This document shows, in pieces, positions 17,606 through 25,569 of a stretch of 64,000 nt of DNA. Position numbers and translations under genes: made by a program. Every line of letters begins with the position of its first letter. Positions within the stretch are counted from its first letter, which is position 1. Below the pieces are notes generated by a model. The model was not told where the DNA came from, made no database searches, and saw only the letters and a list, made by a program, of their open reading frames with translations. Where the stretch lies: the NCBI GenBank assembly GCA_041725895.1, contig JBGRQA010000008.1, forward strand, positions 124,001-188,000, in the 5' to 3' direction. The stretch is from JBGRQA01 sp041725895 (GTDB lineage: Bacteria; Bacteroidota; Bacteroidia; Bacteroidales; Marinifilaceae).

Positions 17606-18529
17606 ATGAAAATCCTTAACTATTCGGCGGAACCGGTAAACAAACTCTTCTCGTGGCTACCCCGGGATTTAGAAGCTGAAAAAGTGATCTTTTTCCCTGA
17701 CGCCTGTCCGGGACGTTCCCCATTGCCTACGGGGACTGTCGTATTCACCAGGCAGCAAAACTGGCGGAAATTTGCAGTTTCGGATTGCGGCTGCGGAATG
17801 CTACTGGTTAAATCAACCTATTGCCCTAAAGATTTCAGTAAAGCCACCTGGGATAAAATCTATTATGAACTTCGAAACAAAAAAGGCAAATTGGGAGACC
17901 TGGGATCGGGCAATCACTTCCTGGATGCGCTTGTTACTGAAGGTGAGAATTATCTGTACTTCCTCATCCACACGGGTTCCCGAACGGAATCCAAAATTGT
18001 TGATCATTTAACAGATCGCCCGGATGAATTTGATCAGAAATTTGGGGAAGTTTGTTCCTGGGCCGAAGCCAACCGACTGGCAATAGCCCAAATTCTCGAA
18101 AACTACTTCGGCCCTCTTGAAACAATTACAGATCGCAACCACAATCATTTCGAGAAAACCAACGAAGGTGTGATACTAAGGAAGGGAGCCGTTAAAATTC
18201 ATCCCCACGAACTCACCGTTTTGCCTTCCAACCTTATAGGAGATATTGTACTGGTGAAAGCAACGCAAAAGGTAGAGGCGACACTATTCTCACTAAACCA
18301 TGGAACCGGTAGGATTATGGCACGCTCCGAAGCCAAATTACATGCAGAAGATTACAATTACCACAAACTTAGAGAACACATCTATATCCCTGAAATGATT
18401 AGCAATGCATCTATCAAAACTGAGGCTCCCTATTGTTACCGGAACCTGGAGGACTGCCTGGAATTAATACATGAACTAATCACCGTAGAAAAAAGATTCA
18501 AGCCCATTGCCTATTTGGGGCAGATTTAG
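17606..18529 (+). CDS. Short RtcB-family protein (RNA-splicing ligase homologue)
   Basis: A 307-residue RtcB homologue; typical RtcB has about 400-480 residues. The metal and GMP site is retained: DCGCGM (Asp and Cys), GSGNHFLD (His), HTGSR (His), NHNHFE (His) and the guanylylated His in NHGTGR. ILRKGAVKIHP is also conserved. RtcB ligates RNA 3'-phosphate or cyclic phosphate to 5'-OH using GTP and Mn. It is probably a compact paralogue for RNA repair; activity is inferred. I chose the ATG at 17606 over a GTG at 17549. Downstream is a ribonuclease toxin, YoeB, which produces 5'-OH ends. Confidence 0.85.
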   Translation: MKILNYSAEPVNKLFSWLPRDLEAEKVIFFPDACPGRSPLPTGTVVFTRQQNWRKFAVSDCGCGMLLVKSTYCPKDFSKATWDKIYYELRNKKGKLGDLGSGNHFLDALVTEGENYLYFLIHTGSRTESKIVDHLTDRPDEFDQKFGEVCSWAEANRLAIAQILENYFGPLETITDRNHNHFEKTNEGVILRKGAVKIHPHELTVLPSNLIGDIVLVKATQKVEATLFSLNHGTGRIMARSEAKLHAEDYNYHKLREHIYIPEMISNASIKTEAPYCYRNLEDCLELIHELITVEKRFKPIAYLGQI

Positions 18530-18691
18530 AATTCAAATAACACCGTTTGACCACCAATTCTCAAACAAAAAATTAAAAAAGTACATACATTAGTACGTAA
18601 ATAAAGCTATCATCTACAAAATTATAAAAGATAATTCCAGGCTTTTTTGGGGGTAATCAATGAGATGTAACAATAAATCGAATCGAAAGAA

Positions 18692-18949
18692 ATGAAAACA
18701 GTAAACTATTCGGAACTTCGTACCCACTTAAAATCCAACCTCGATGAAGTGAGCGAAAATCAGGAAACACTCATTGTGCATCGCTCCGGAGGAAAAAGTG
18801 TGGTAATGATTTCAATGGATGAATACAATTCCTGGATGGAAACAATACATCTGATAAAAAGTCAGGCCAACCGGGAAAGACTTGAGCAATCAATCAAAAA
18901 TGTCAAAGAACACAAGAATGTTTCTCCGCAAAACCTAATTGAAGATTGA
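18692..18949 (+). CDS. yefM: Antitoxin of the Phd/YefM family
   Basis: An 85-residue protein with the typical YefM start (MKTVNYSELRTHLKSNLDEV), a central HRSGGKSVVMISMDEYNSWMET and a charged C-terminal tail that would bind the toxin. It neutralises YoeB and represses the operon. Upstream (18582-18600) two GTAC motifs lie close together (GTACATACATTAGTACGTA), which resemble the TGTACA-type operators of YefM; this is a suggestion only. The stop overlaps the toxin start by one base. Confidence 0.93.
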   Translation: MKTVNYSELRTHLKSNLDEVSENQETLIVHRSGGKSVVMISMDEYNSWMETIHLIKSQANRERLEQSIKNVKEHKNVSPQNLIED

Positions 18950-19203
18950 TGAACCTCTATTTTGAGAAGAATGCCTGGGAGGATTATCTCTTTTGGCAAG
19001 CCACTGACAAAAAAGTACTAAAAAAGATCAACACACTCATAAAAGAGTGTCAACGAAAACCCTTTGAGGGAATTGGCAAACCAGAAGCACTAAAGGGTAA
19101 TTTAAGCGGATATTGGTCACGACGAAACACGGGTGATCATCGATTGGTATACAGTGTGCAAAATGACACCCTATACATTGTTCAATGCCGTTTCCACTAC
19201 TAG
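18949..19203 (+). CDS. yoeB: mRNA interferase toxin of the Txe/YoeB family
   Basis: An 84-residue RelE-fold ribonuclease. It has the family pattern WEDYLFWQ near the start, LSGYWSRRNTGDHRLVY with the catalytic Arg and the C-terminal CRFHY with the catalytic His-Tyr. YoeB cleaves mRNA in the ribosomal A site. The ATG overlaps the yefM stop (TGATG). The toxin ORF is intact. Confidence 0.93.
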   Translation: MNLYFEKNAWEDYLFWQATDKKVLKKINTLIKECQRKPFEGIGKPEALKGNLSGYWSRRNTGDHRLVYSVQNDTLYIVQCRFHY

Positions 19204-19389
19204 CTAGTCTCTCCTACTCAAGCTCCCAAACAACCTCTGCCAATTAAATTCTCCAATCACAATTAAGTAACCAAAACTAATTGGTTAAATTGGTCATCTA
19301 CTCCAATCGTACTTTCATAATAACAGGTCCCAAATCTCTTTTTTAAGCTTCGTTAACTTCTGTTTGCAAGCCTTAACGCAGTTATGGCT

Positions 19390-19397
19390 TACCTTTG
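19390..19397 (+). promoter_or_regulatory. -7 promoter box of a candidate small RNA
   Basis: TACCTTTG is an exact TAnnTTTG box. A TTTG at 19363-19366 could be the -33 element, but the spacer is 23 bases, longer than the usual 19-21. TTACCTTT here and AAAGGTAA at 19415-19422 form an 8-bp inverted repeat over the box, which may be an operator. Confidence 0.5.
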
Positions 19398-19403
19398 TAA
19401 TGT

Positions 19404-19492
19404 AAGTTAAAATAAAAGGTAAAAGTTTTTTCATAGAAAGATTTAATCTAGGGTTAGAGAAAAGGTCGAAGCATTCGCGTCGGCCTTTTTCT
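19404..19492 (+). ncRNA. Candidate small non-coding RNA, about 90 nt
   Basis: A promoter-like TACCTTTG box and a strong terminator hairpin enclose about 85-90 bases with no ORF. The gap between yoeB and the THEP1 gene is 338 bases. The 3' part forms a 10-bp stem followed by T-rich sequence. Transcript and ends are predicted only; alternatively the hairpin terminates the yefM-yoeB mRNA. Confidence 0.45.
19460..19491 (+). terminator. Intrinsic terminator
   Basis: AAAAGGTCGA / TCGGCCTTTT forms a 10-bp stem (one G-T pair) with a 10-base loop and a run of five T, then CTATTT. It ends either the candidate RNA or the toxin-antitoxin transcript. Confidence 0.75.
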
Positions 19493-19541
19493 ATTTAGAA
19501 TACCATCTTAGTTCGAGAATGGTTGTTCAACAAAAACATTC

Positions 19542-20078
19542 TCACAAATTACTTTCCAAAAGCTTCCCAATCTTTTCCAGTAGGATATCCGGCAATTGCT
19601 CCCTGTTTTCGGGGGTTATTTCAATAATTTCCACATCCTCCCTATTCTTAACCCCCTGAATGAATTCATCTCCACCAAAAGTAATAGTACCCAATACTAT
19701 ATTGGGAGCATCAAGGGCATCGATGGTTGCCTGAAGGAAAAGGCTGGAAAAGCATTCCATTTTTCCTATTTCATCCAGGATAATAATATTCTCCCCAACA
19801 GGTTTAATGGCAGGAACAGCCAGGCCTTCAATATCCGTTATGCTCACACCGTATCGCCGAATTTGCGCTACCGATTTTATATCCTCATGGGCAAGGTAAG
19901 CTTTTTGCCCATCGAGAGTTTTCATCATAAAGCCTACCCTACGCCCCTCTACCTTCTCCTCCTCGGTGTAAAATCCATTGGCCGGGACCTCCAATTTGTC
20001 AATTACCCTTTTGATGATGGTTGTCTTGCCAGAGGAAGGTGCTCCCGTAATGAATAAATTCTTCTTTTTCCGTACCAT
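19542..20078 (-). CDS. THEP1-type nucleoside-triphosphatase
   Basis: A 178-residue P-loop NTPase with Walker A GAPSSGKTT, Walker B IIILDEIGKMECFS and the GFYTEE region after the first helix, all characteristic of the THEP1/NTPase_1 family (archaeal and human NTPCR relatives). These enzymes hydrolyse NTPs slowly; their cell role is unclear. It is encoded alone. The start MVRKKKNLFITG is good because it sits just before the P-loop strand. Confidence 0.85.
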   Translation of the reverse strand: MVRKKKNLFITGAPSSGKTTIIKRVIDKLEVPANGFYTEEEKVEGRRVGFMMKTLDGQKAYLAHEDIKSVAQIRRYGVSITDIEGLAVPAIKPVGENIIILDEIGKMECFSSLFLQATIDALDAPNIVLGTITFGGDEFIQGVKNREDVEIIEITPENREQLPDILLEKIGKLLESNL

Positions 20079-20356
20079 AACTTCTTACTCTGCCTGATTT
20101 ATCTTCAATTTCCGAATAAAAACCAACATCATCAAAAAAGAAGGGAATCAAATTGATACAAAAACAGAATTGTTATTTCTTTGCCATTCAATCACAAGTA
20201 GAGTCGTAAATGCTCAGTAAAAACTGTAGTTGGAATTCCTCTAAACGATTATTCGATGCAGGAATCCTAAATACCCAATAACACCAAAGGGTTACCAATT
20301 ACAAATAACGGAGTGAATCGACCTTTTTAATTACAGAAACCAAAAACACCAATTGT

Positions 20357-20572
20357 ATGAACAAGAAAAACCTTATTGGAATTGTGGCAATCGTAGTGGG
20401 ATTGCTGGTTTTCTTCTGGGCCCAAAACCATTCTCCCAATGCGGATTTGGGCAATAAAATTATGAAAGAAATAAACGGATCGTTTACCTTGAACAACACC
20501 TCCTATATCTTTGCTATGATCGGCTCCATCCTTCTGGTCATCCTGGGAGTAGTTAGACTGTTCCGTAAATAG
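20357..20572 (+). CDS. DUF3185-like two-helix membrane protein
   Basis: A 71-residue protein with two membrane helices separated by the soluble segment GNKIMKEINGSFTLNNTS, the pattern of the DUF3185 family. Function is unknown. It is encoded alone and followed by an 11-bp inverted repeat. Confidence 0.7.
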   Translation: MNKKNLIGIVAIVVGLLVFFWAQNHSPNADLGNKIMKEINGSFTLNNTSYIFAMIGSILLVILGVVRLFRK

Positions 20573-20593
20573 ACTTAAGACTTCGGTTCAACA

Positions 20594-20632
20594 CCCTGTT
20601 CAGCAGAAAAACACACTTCCCGCTGAACAGGG
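20594..20632 (+). terminator. Inverted repeat after the DUF3185-like gene
   Basis: CCCTGTTCAGC / GCTGAACAGGG forms an 11-bp perfect stem with a 17-base loop, 22 bases after the stop. It is followed by GGTTTACA rather than a T run, so it is a weak terminator candidate. Confidence 0.5.
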
Positions 20633-21525
20633 GTTTACAATACATTTAAAACCAGCAAACACATTGTAGGTTAAGAAGGAACGCATAAGTTTTGAATCTA
20701 CAACACATCTTACAACAAACCAGGTTCGCTTATTGAAACAAAACTCCAGCATCGAACAAAATCCCCTTTCCACACCCTCAATATCCAGACAAAAGAACTA
20801 GACTTTCCCGTATCGAATCATTACCTTTACCAATAGGGCTATCAAATCCAAATAAAGCCATTCATCAATAATTTTGGTGGAAATCTGGTAATGGAAAACC
20901 ATCAGTATTCATTATTAAAAAGGCAGAATGGATCGTCCCAAAAGAAGTTTACCAGATGTCCTACCCCATTTTTGTAAAATCCGGAAGAATTACTTCTCTG
21001 GCAACGCAGGATGAAAAGAACCTGAACAACACTAGAGTTTTGATAATTGACTCTGCATAAAATTATAGACAAACCGGAAGGACCAAAAGACAAATTGGTA
21101 CCACTTTTTTTAACTCTGCGGGCAAACGAAAAAAGGAACAGGTAGTTTTGGTCAAAGGAACGGGTAGTTTTGAGTAAAGGAACCCGTAGTTTTGGTCAAA
21201 GGAACGGGTAGTTTTGGTCGAAGGAACGGGTAGTTTTGATCGAAGGAAAGGCATGTTTTTTTTGAAAGATCGTATTGCAAATAGTAATTTTACATATTGT
21301 ATTGATAGAACAGGACTTTGACAGGAATAAAAACTAAGGTATTCCAATGGAAATATCCTGAAACTTTTCTCAACTTAACGAAAGGAACAATCATGTTGAT
21401 TGGTATAAAATTGAAAGTTCGCCCCTGGAAAAATAAAAGGAGGCGGCACTAAACAAATGTACCTCCTCCTACTATAATTATAAACAAGCGACTTTTTAAC
21501 CAGATTCAACCAGAAATTAAATCAT
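20633..21525. other. Gene-free stretch between convergent genes
   Basis: About 890 bases lie between the plus-strand DUF3185-like gene and the minus-strand act operon. No ORF here has a recognisable product; short ORFs cross the repeat region by chance. The only structured feature I see is the 22-bp tandem array at 21132-21263. Confidence 0.6.
21132..21263. repeat. Minisatellite of five to six 22-bp units
   Basis: Units of exactly 22 bp start at 21132, 21154, 21176, 21198 and 21220, with a degenerate sixth at 21242. Consensus core is AAAGGAACGGGTAGTTTTGG, with small changes in each unit, for example CCC for GGG in unit 3. 22 is not a multiple of three and no gene spans it. It differs in sequence from the 23-bp array at 6708 but shares length and an AGTTTT core. 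Confidence 0.9.
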
Positions 21526-22143
21526 CTACCTGGATGTTTCCTCTTCCTTCCGGGAACTGAGCTCCATTCCCTGCAGTTTCACTTTCACATATTCTGCGAT
21601 TTTCCACCGTTCTTCCTGGTTGATTTGGGGTGCATGGGCTCCCATTACTCCATAACCTACTGTAATTACATGAACTATTTCGCCTCGGGAGGCATTCTTC
21701 AGCTTTTCAGATATCAAACTCGCCACAGGATAGGGATATTTCCCGCTGGTTACGAGAAAACCTTTACCATCTCCCTGTTCGCCATGACAGTTGTAACAAA
21801 ACTTTTCATAGAGGTTTTTGCCTTCTTCTACGTGTTTCATCTCCACTACAAAGGGACTTTTTAAAGAATTACCGGCCCAAACACGATTCTCCTCCGTTTT
21901 CTCGAAACGATAGGGCAGGACTTCACGGGAAACGGTTCCTTCTACTGGCAATCGTACCGTCTTTCCATCTGCAAAATTGGGGTTGTCCGAATAGGTTTCA
22001 TAGGCCCGCGACTCCATCATGTCGGGAAAGTATGCATATCCCTTACGGTTCCGATCCCTGTCGCAGGCAAAAAACAGGAGAAGACTCAGTAGACAAAACA
22101 GTTTGTATGATATCAATCTTTGCATAACACGAGTATTTTTCAT
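21526..22143 (-). CDS. actE: Alternative complex III subunit ActE, monoheme cytochrome c
   Basis: A 205-residue lipoprotein cytochrome with signal LFCLLSLLLFFACD, the ACIII-specific segment YFPDMMESRAYET, and one heme motif CYNCH followed by GEQGDGKGF. A distal Met is probably in GVMGAHAPQ. It is the periplasmic electron exit of the complex. Here it is the last gene, after ActF; the common order is D-E-F. Confidence 0.93.
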   Translation of the reverse strand: MKNTRVMQRLISYKLFCLLSLLLFFACDRDRNRKGYAYFPDMMESRAYETYSDNPNFADGKTVRLPVEGTVSREVLPYRFEKTEENRVWAGNSLKSPFVVEMKHVEEGKNLYEKFCYNCHGEQGDGKGFLVTSGKYPYPVASLISEKLKNASRGEIVHVITVGYGVMGAHAPQINQEERWKIAEYVKVKLQGMELSSRKEEETSR

Positions 22144-22159
22144 TTACAATGGGCTTGGA

Positions 22160-23323
22160 TCAGGATTCGTAATGGAAACTCTCCTGAAGAAGAGGATCGT
22201 TTTTCGCAAGCAATGGAACCTTAGCCAGGGATCTCAAAACCCACCAGACAAAACCTCCAAAGTAGATCAAAGCGATTCCAATCTCTACCGTTCCTATAGC
22301 CGCATCGGCTCCAATTGCTCCGGGGGCAATCATCAGATACAGATCCAACCAGTGCCCAATAACCACAACAACAGCAATTCCACTAAGCCATTTGAGGTTC
22401 CGTTTGGCATTTCGGGTCATTAGTGCCAGGAAGGGAATCAGGAAGTTCAACACCAGGTTCAGGAAGAATAGGGTATTAAAATCGTTCAAACGAGTTTGAA
22501 AGTAAATCGTTTCTTCAGGTAAATGGCTGTACCAAATCAGTAGATACTGTGAAAACCACAGGTAGGCCCAGAAGATACTAAAGCCAAAAAGGTATTTGCC
22601 CAAATCGTGAATGTGCTCCTTGTTAACAAATGCCAAATAGCCCTGAGCCTTCAAAAAGGCAATCAGCAGTATTGTAGCAGCAACTCCTGTAACAAACAAA
22701 CCGATAAAAACATACCAGCCAAACAGGGTACTGAACCAATGTGCATCGATGGACATGATCCAATCCCAACTCATCATGGAACTGGATACTGCAAAAAACA
22801 CCATAAAAAGGGCTCCATACAATTTCCCCCTGTTGTAATATTTGATTTCTTTGGTGGCATCCTGTTCCAGTGAACTCCGACGCATCAGGTAAGCCAGCCC
22901 GATCCACCCAAAGAAATAGGCAAACATCCGAACAAAGAAAAAGGGTTGGTTCAGGTAGGGAACTTTTCCCTCGAGAATGGCATCCCCTTCGTGGGGATGA
23001 GTCCAGTGGTAAAGATCGTGCATCCCAAACACCAATAGAAACATCAGCAGGGCGGCCACAGGCAGAAAGGATGCAAAGGCTTCGGGCAACCGTTGAATGC
23101 TGGTGTGCCAACCGGAGTAGGAAATGCGGTGCAAAGCCAGGAAAGCAGCTCCAAAGAGGGCAACAAACAGGAACAGCAAATTATTCAACAGAACATTACT
23201 CCAGAATCGATGCCCGTCTATACCTTCAAAAATCCAACCGGCAACAAAAAGAATCAATCCGGTTCCCATTAGGCCATACAGTACCTGTTGGGTTCTTTTT
23301 TTGAAATTATACTTCTCTTCCAT
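22160..23323 (-). CDS. actF: Alternative complex III membrane subunit ActF
   Basis: A 387-residue protein with about ten membrane helices, including the conserved SWDWIMSIDAHWFSTLFGWY region and WAYLWFSQYLLIWYSHLPEE. This subunit is an NrfD-like paralogue of ActC. It begins 12 bases after actD. There is a cluster of charged loops but no heme motif. Confidence 0.93.
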   Translation of the reverse strand: MEEKYNFKKRTQQVLYGLMGTGLILFVAGWIFEGIDGHRFWSNVLLNNLLFLFVALFGAAFLALHRISYSGWHTSIQRLPEAFASFLPVAALLMFLLVFGMHDLYHWTHPHEGDAILEGKVPYLNQPFFFVRMFAYFFGWIGLAYLMRRSSLEQDATKEIKYYNRGKLYGALFMVFFAVSSSMMSWDWIMSIDAHWFSTLFGWYVFIGLFVTGVAATILLIAFLKAQGYLAFVNKEHIHDLGKYLFGFSIFWAYLWFSQYLLIWYSHLPEETIYFQTRLNDFNTLFFLNLVLNFLIPFLALMTRNAKRNLKWLSGIAVVVVIGHWLDLYLMIAPGAIGADAAIGTVEIGIALIYFGGFVWWVLRSLAKVPLLAKNDPLLQESFHYES

Positions 23324-23335
23324 CCTTGCTAGTGT

Positions 23336-23872
23336 TTAATTTGTTTTTTTTAAATCCACCTCCTTGAGCAACACATTGCGGGCATCCTGTCGAAGGAGAA
23401 TTTCCCTCGCCTCAGAAAGCCGTTCTTCATCGTCATCCATATCAATTATTATCACAAAACGATCGTCGGTGATGCGTTCATCATGAATAACCTTTTTGGA
23501 GCCCGGCCCCAATTTTGACCGGATAAGAAAGGCAAACAACATCCCAAAAGCTGCAAACAAAACGGTCAGTTCAAAGGTGATTGGAATAAAGGAGGGGATT
23601 GCAAAATGGGGTTTCCCTCCAATAAAAAGCGGATAGTCAACCGTAAACACCCAGGCCTGAAAGCCAAACGCGAGAATGGCGCCAATGGCCCCGCTGATAA
23701 AACCAACAGTGGGTATTGCTGTCCGTTTATAGCCCAAAAGGTGATCCAAACCATGCACCGGGAAGGGAGTCAGAACATCCTGGATGGGATAATCCTTTTC
23801 CCTTAACTCCCTGGTAGCTGCAAGTAGATTCTCCTCATCCTCAAAGTAGGCGGATATGTATTTACCTTTCAT
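23336..23872 (-). CDS. actD: Alternative complex III subunit ActD (DUF3341)
   Basis: A 178-residue protein: an N-terminal cytosolic domain (YFEDEENLLAATRELREKDY, FPVHGLDHLLG), then two membrane helices with a GPxP-like turn (GGKPHFAIPSFIPITFELTVLF), then a charged tail. This is the DUF3341 family seen only in ACIII-type clusters. An 88-bp repeat lies directly upstream and repeats the sequence at its start codon. Confidence 0.93.
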   Translation of the reverse strand: MKGKYISAYFEDEENLLAATRELREKDYPIQDVLTPFPVHGLDHLLGYKRTAIPTVGFISGAIGAILAFGFQAWVFTVDYPLFIGGKPHFAIPSFIPITFELTVLFAAFGMLFAFLIRSKLGPGSKKVIHDERITDDRFVIIIDMDDDEERLSEAREILLRQDARNVLLKEVDLKKTN

Positions 23873-24070
23873 GTGTTATAATTTGTTTTTAATTGTCACA
23901 TGGAACTCACCTAAGCAATATTCTTCCTGCTTGAAAAGTGTTCCTTACTGTTCGTTTCATCTGTTATAATTTGTTTTTTAATGTCAGATGGAACTCACTT
24001 AAGAAATTCTCCTCTTGTTTGAAAAGTATTCCTTAAGGTTCGTTACATGTGTTATAATCTATTTCTATTG
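23870..24070 (-). repeat. 88-bp tandem repeat, 2.3 copies, upstream of actD
   Basis: Copies begin at 23870, 23958 and 24046, exactly 88 bases apart. Copies 1 and 2 align without gaps at about 83 percent identity (15 differences in 88). Copy 3 matches for about 25 bases. Each copy starts with the reverse complement of ATTATAACA(C/G)ATG, so the actD start region is repeated. On the minus strand copy 2 reads ATGAAACGA and could encode a 17-residue peptide ending at 23907; copy 3 reads ATGTAA. It fills the 274-base gap between actC and actD. Confidence 0.88.
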
Positions 24071-24146
24071 CTTTAACGGAATATCCATTCGTAAAATCAT
24101 GCGCATCCCCAAAAGCTCGTTCCCTTTTATCTGTCTTTAACACGAG

Positions 24147-25559
24147 TTAATTCCGGGAAATTTCAGGGATAATCTTCTTTTCATTCCCTTTTCCTTTTTT
24201 TTTTTCATCGGTCTTTTCACCCGAACTTTTCAGAACACTTTTCACTTCAGCAATGGCAATCACAGGGAATACCCTAATGAACAAAAGAAAACAGGTGAAG
24301 AAGATTCCAAGGGTTCCGATAAAGATTCCAACCTCAACTAAGGTTGGCTTATACATAGACCAACTGGAAGGCAGATAATCCCGATGCAGAGAGGTAACAA
24401 TAATTACGAAACGCTCGAACCACATTCCGATGTTGATGAATATCGAAAGGATAAAGGTAAAAACCAGGTTCCGCCGTAACTTCTTAATCCAAAGCAATTG
24501 GGGCGATATCACATTACAGCTCATCATAATCCAGTAAGCCCACCAATAGGGGCCGGTGGCCCGGTTCAAAAAGGCATATTGCTCGTATTCCACCCCCGAA
24601 TACCAGGCAATGAACAACTCAGTGATATAGGCGATACCAACGATGGAACCAGTGGCAATAATAATTTTGTTCATGGATTCGATGTGCCCAATGGTAATAT
24701 AGCTTTGAAGATTCAGTACCTTTCGGGTAACAATCAACAGGGTGAGTACCATGGCAAATCCGGAGAAGATAGCACCCGCAACAAAGTAAGGCGGAAAAAT
24801 AGTGGTATGCCATCCCGGAATCACCGAAGTGGCAAAGTCGGTACTTACAATGGAGTGAACCGAAAGTACCAGGGGTGCAGCCAATCCTGCCAGAATCAAA
24901 CTAATGGATTCATGGCGCTGCCAATGCTTTGCCGAGCCGGTCCATCCAAAACTCAGGAACCAATAGATGGCCTTCCTGGCCTTGGATTTCACCCGATCGC
25001 GTATGGTACCAATATCCGGAATCAGCCCCACATACCAGAACAGAAGGGAAACCGCAAAATAGGTACTAATGGCAAACACATCCCACAGCAAAGGGGAGTT
25101 AAAATTCACCCACAATCCCCGCGTATTGGGGTAGGGAAAAACAAAGAATGCCAAAAGAGGCCGCCCCATATGAATCAGGGGAAATATCCCTGCACACAGA
25201 ATCGCAAACAAAGTCATGGCTTCGGCCGATCGATTGATACTGGTCCGCCATTTCTGCCGAAACAGCAGTAGGATTGCGGAGATAAAGGTGCCGGCATGAC
25301 CTATCCCTACCCACCACACAAAGTTGGTAATCCCCCATCCCCATCCAATGGTTCGATTCAGGCCCCAGGTCCCAATTCCATGCCAAATGGTCCAGCCCAT
25401 CATGGCAAGGCCCAGTAACAATGCCGAACCGGTAATGGTAATTCCAACCCACCAGGCTTTTCCCGGTTTTCCGGCAATAGGGTCGGCAAGTTCCTTTGTT
25501 ATCTTCCGATAAGTTTTCTCCCCTGTAATCAGAGGTTCTCGAATAGGAGATACGTACAT
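24147..25559 (-). CDS. actC: Alternative complex III membrane subunit ActC (NrfD-like)
   Basis: A 470-residue polytopic protein of the NrfD/PsrC family with about ten helices; conserved segments include NFVWWVGIGHAGTFISAIL, WRTSINRSAEAMTLFA, HSIVSTDFATSVIPGWH and MWFERFVIIVTSLHRDYLPSSW. It binds menaquinol in the complex. The C-terminal tail (KSSGEKTDEKKKGKGNEKK) is strongly basic. It starts 10 bases after actB. Confidence 0.95.
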   Translation of the reverse strand: MYVSPIREPLITGEKTYRKITKELADPIAGKPGKAWWVGITITGSALLLGLAMMGWTIWHGIGTWGLNRTIGWGWGITNFVWWVGIGHAGTFISAILLLFRQKWRTSINRSAEAMTLFAILCAGIFPLIHMGRPLLAFFVFPYPNTRGLWVNFNSPLLWDVFAISTYFAVSLLFWYVGLIPDIGTIRDRVKSKARKAIYWFLSFGWTGSAKHWQRHESISLILAGLAAPLVLSVHSIVSTDFATSVIPGWHTTIFPPYFVAGAIFSGFAMVLTLLIVTRKVLNLQSYITIGHIESMNKIIIATGSIVGIAYITELFIAWYSGVEYEQYAFLNRATGPYWWAYWIMMSCNVISPQLLWIKKLRRNLVFTFILSIFINIGMWFERFVIIVTSLHRDYLPSSWSMYKPTLVEVGIFIGTLGIFFTCFLLFIRVFPVIAIAEVKSVLKSSGEKTDEKKKGKGNEKKIIPEISRN

Positions 25560-25569
25560 AGGTTCCGTT

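Noticed and set aside
20633..21131. Possible gene remnant between DUF3185 and the 22-bp array
   Set aside because: Only short frames of fewer than 30 codons with no similarity I can recognise.
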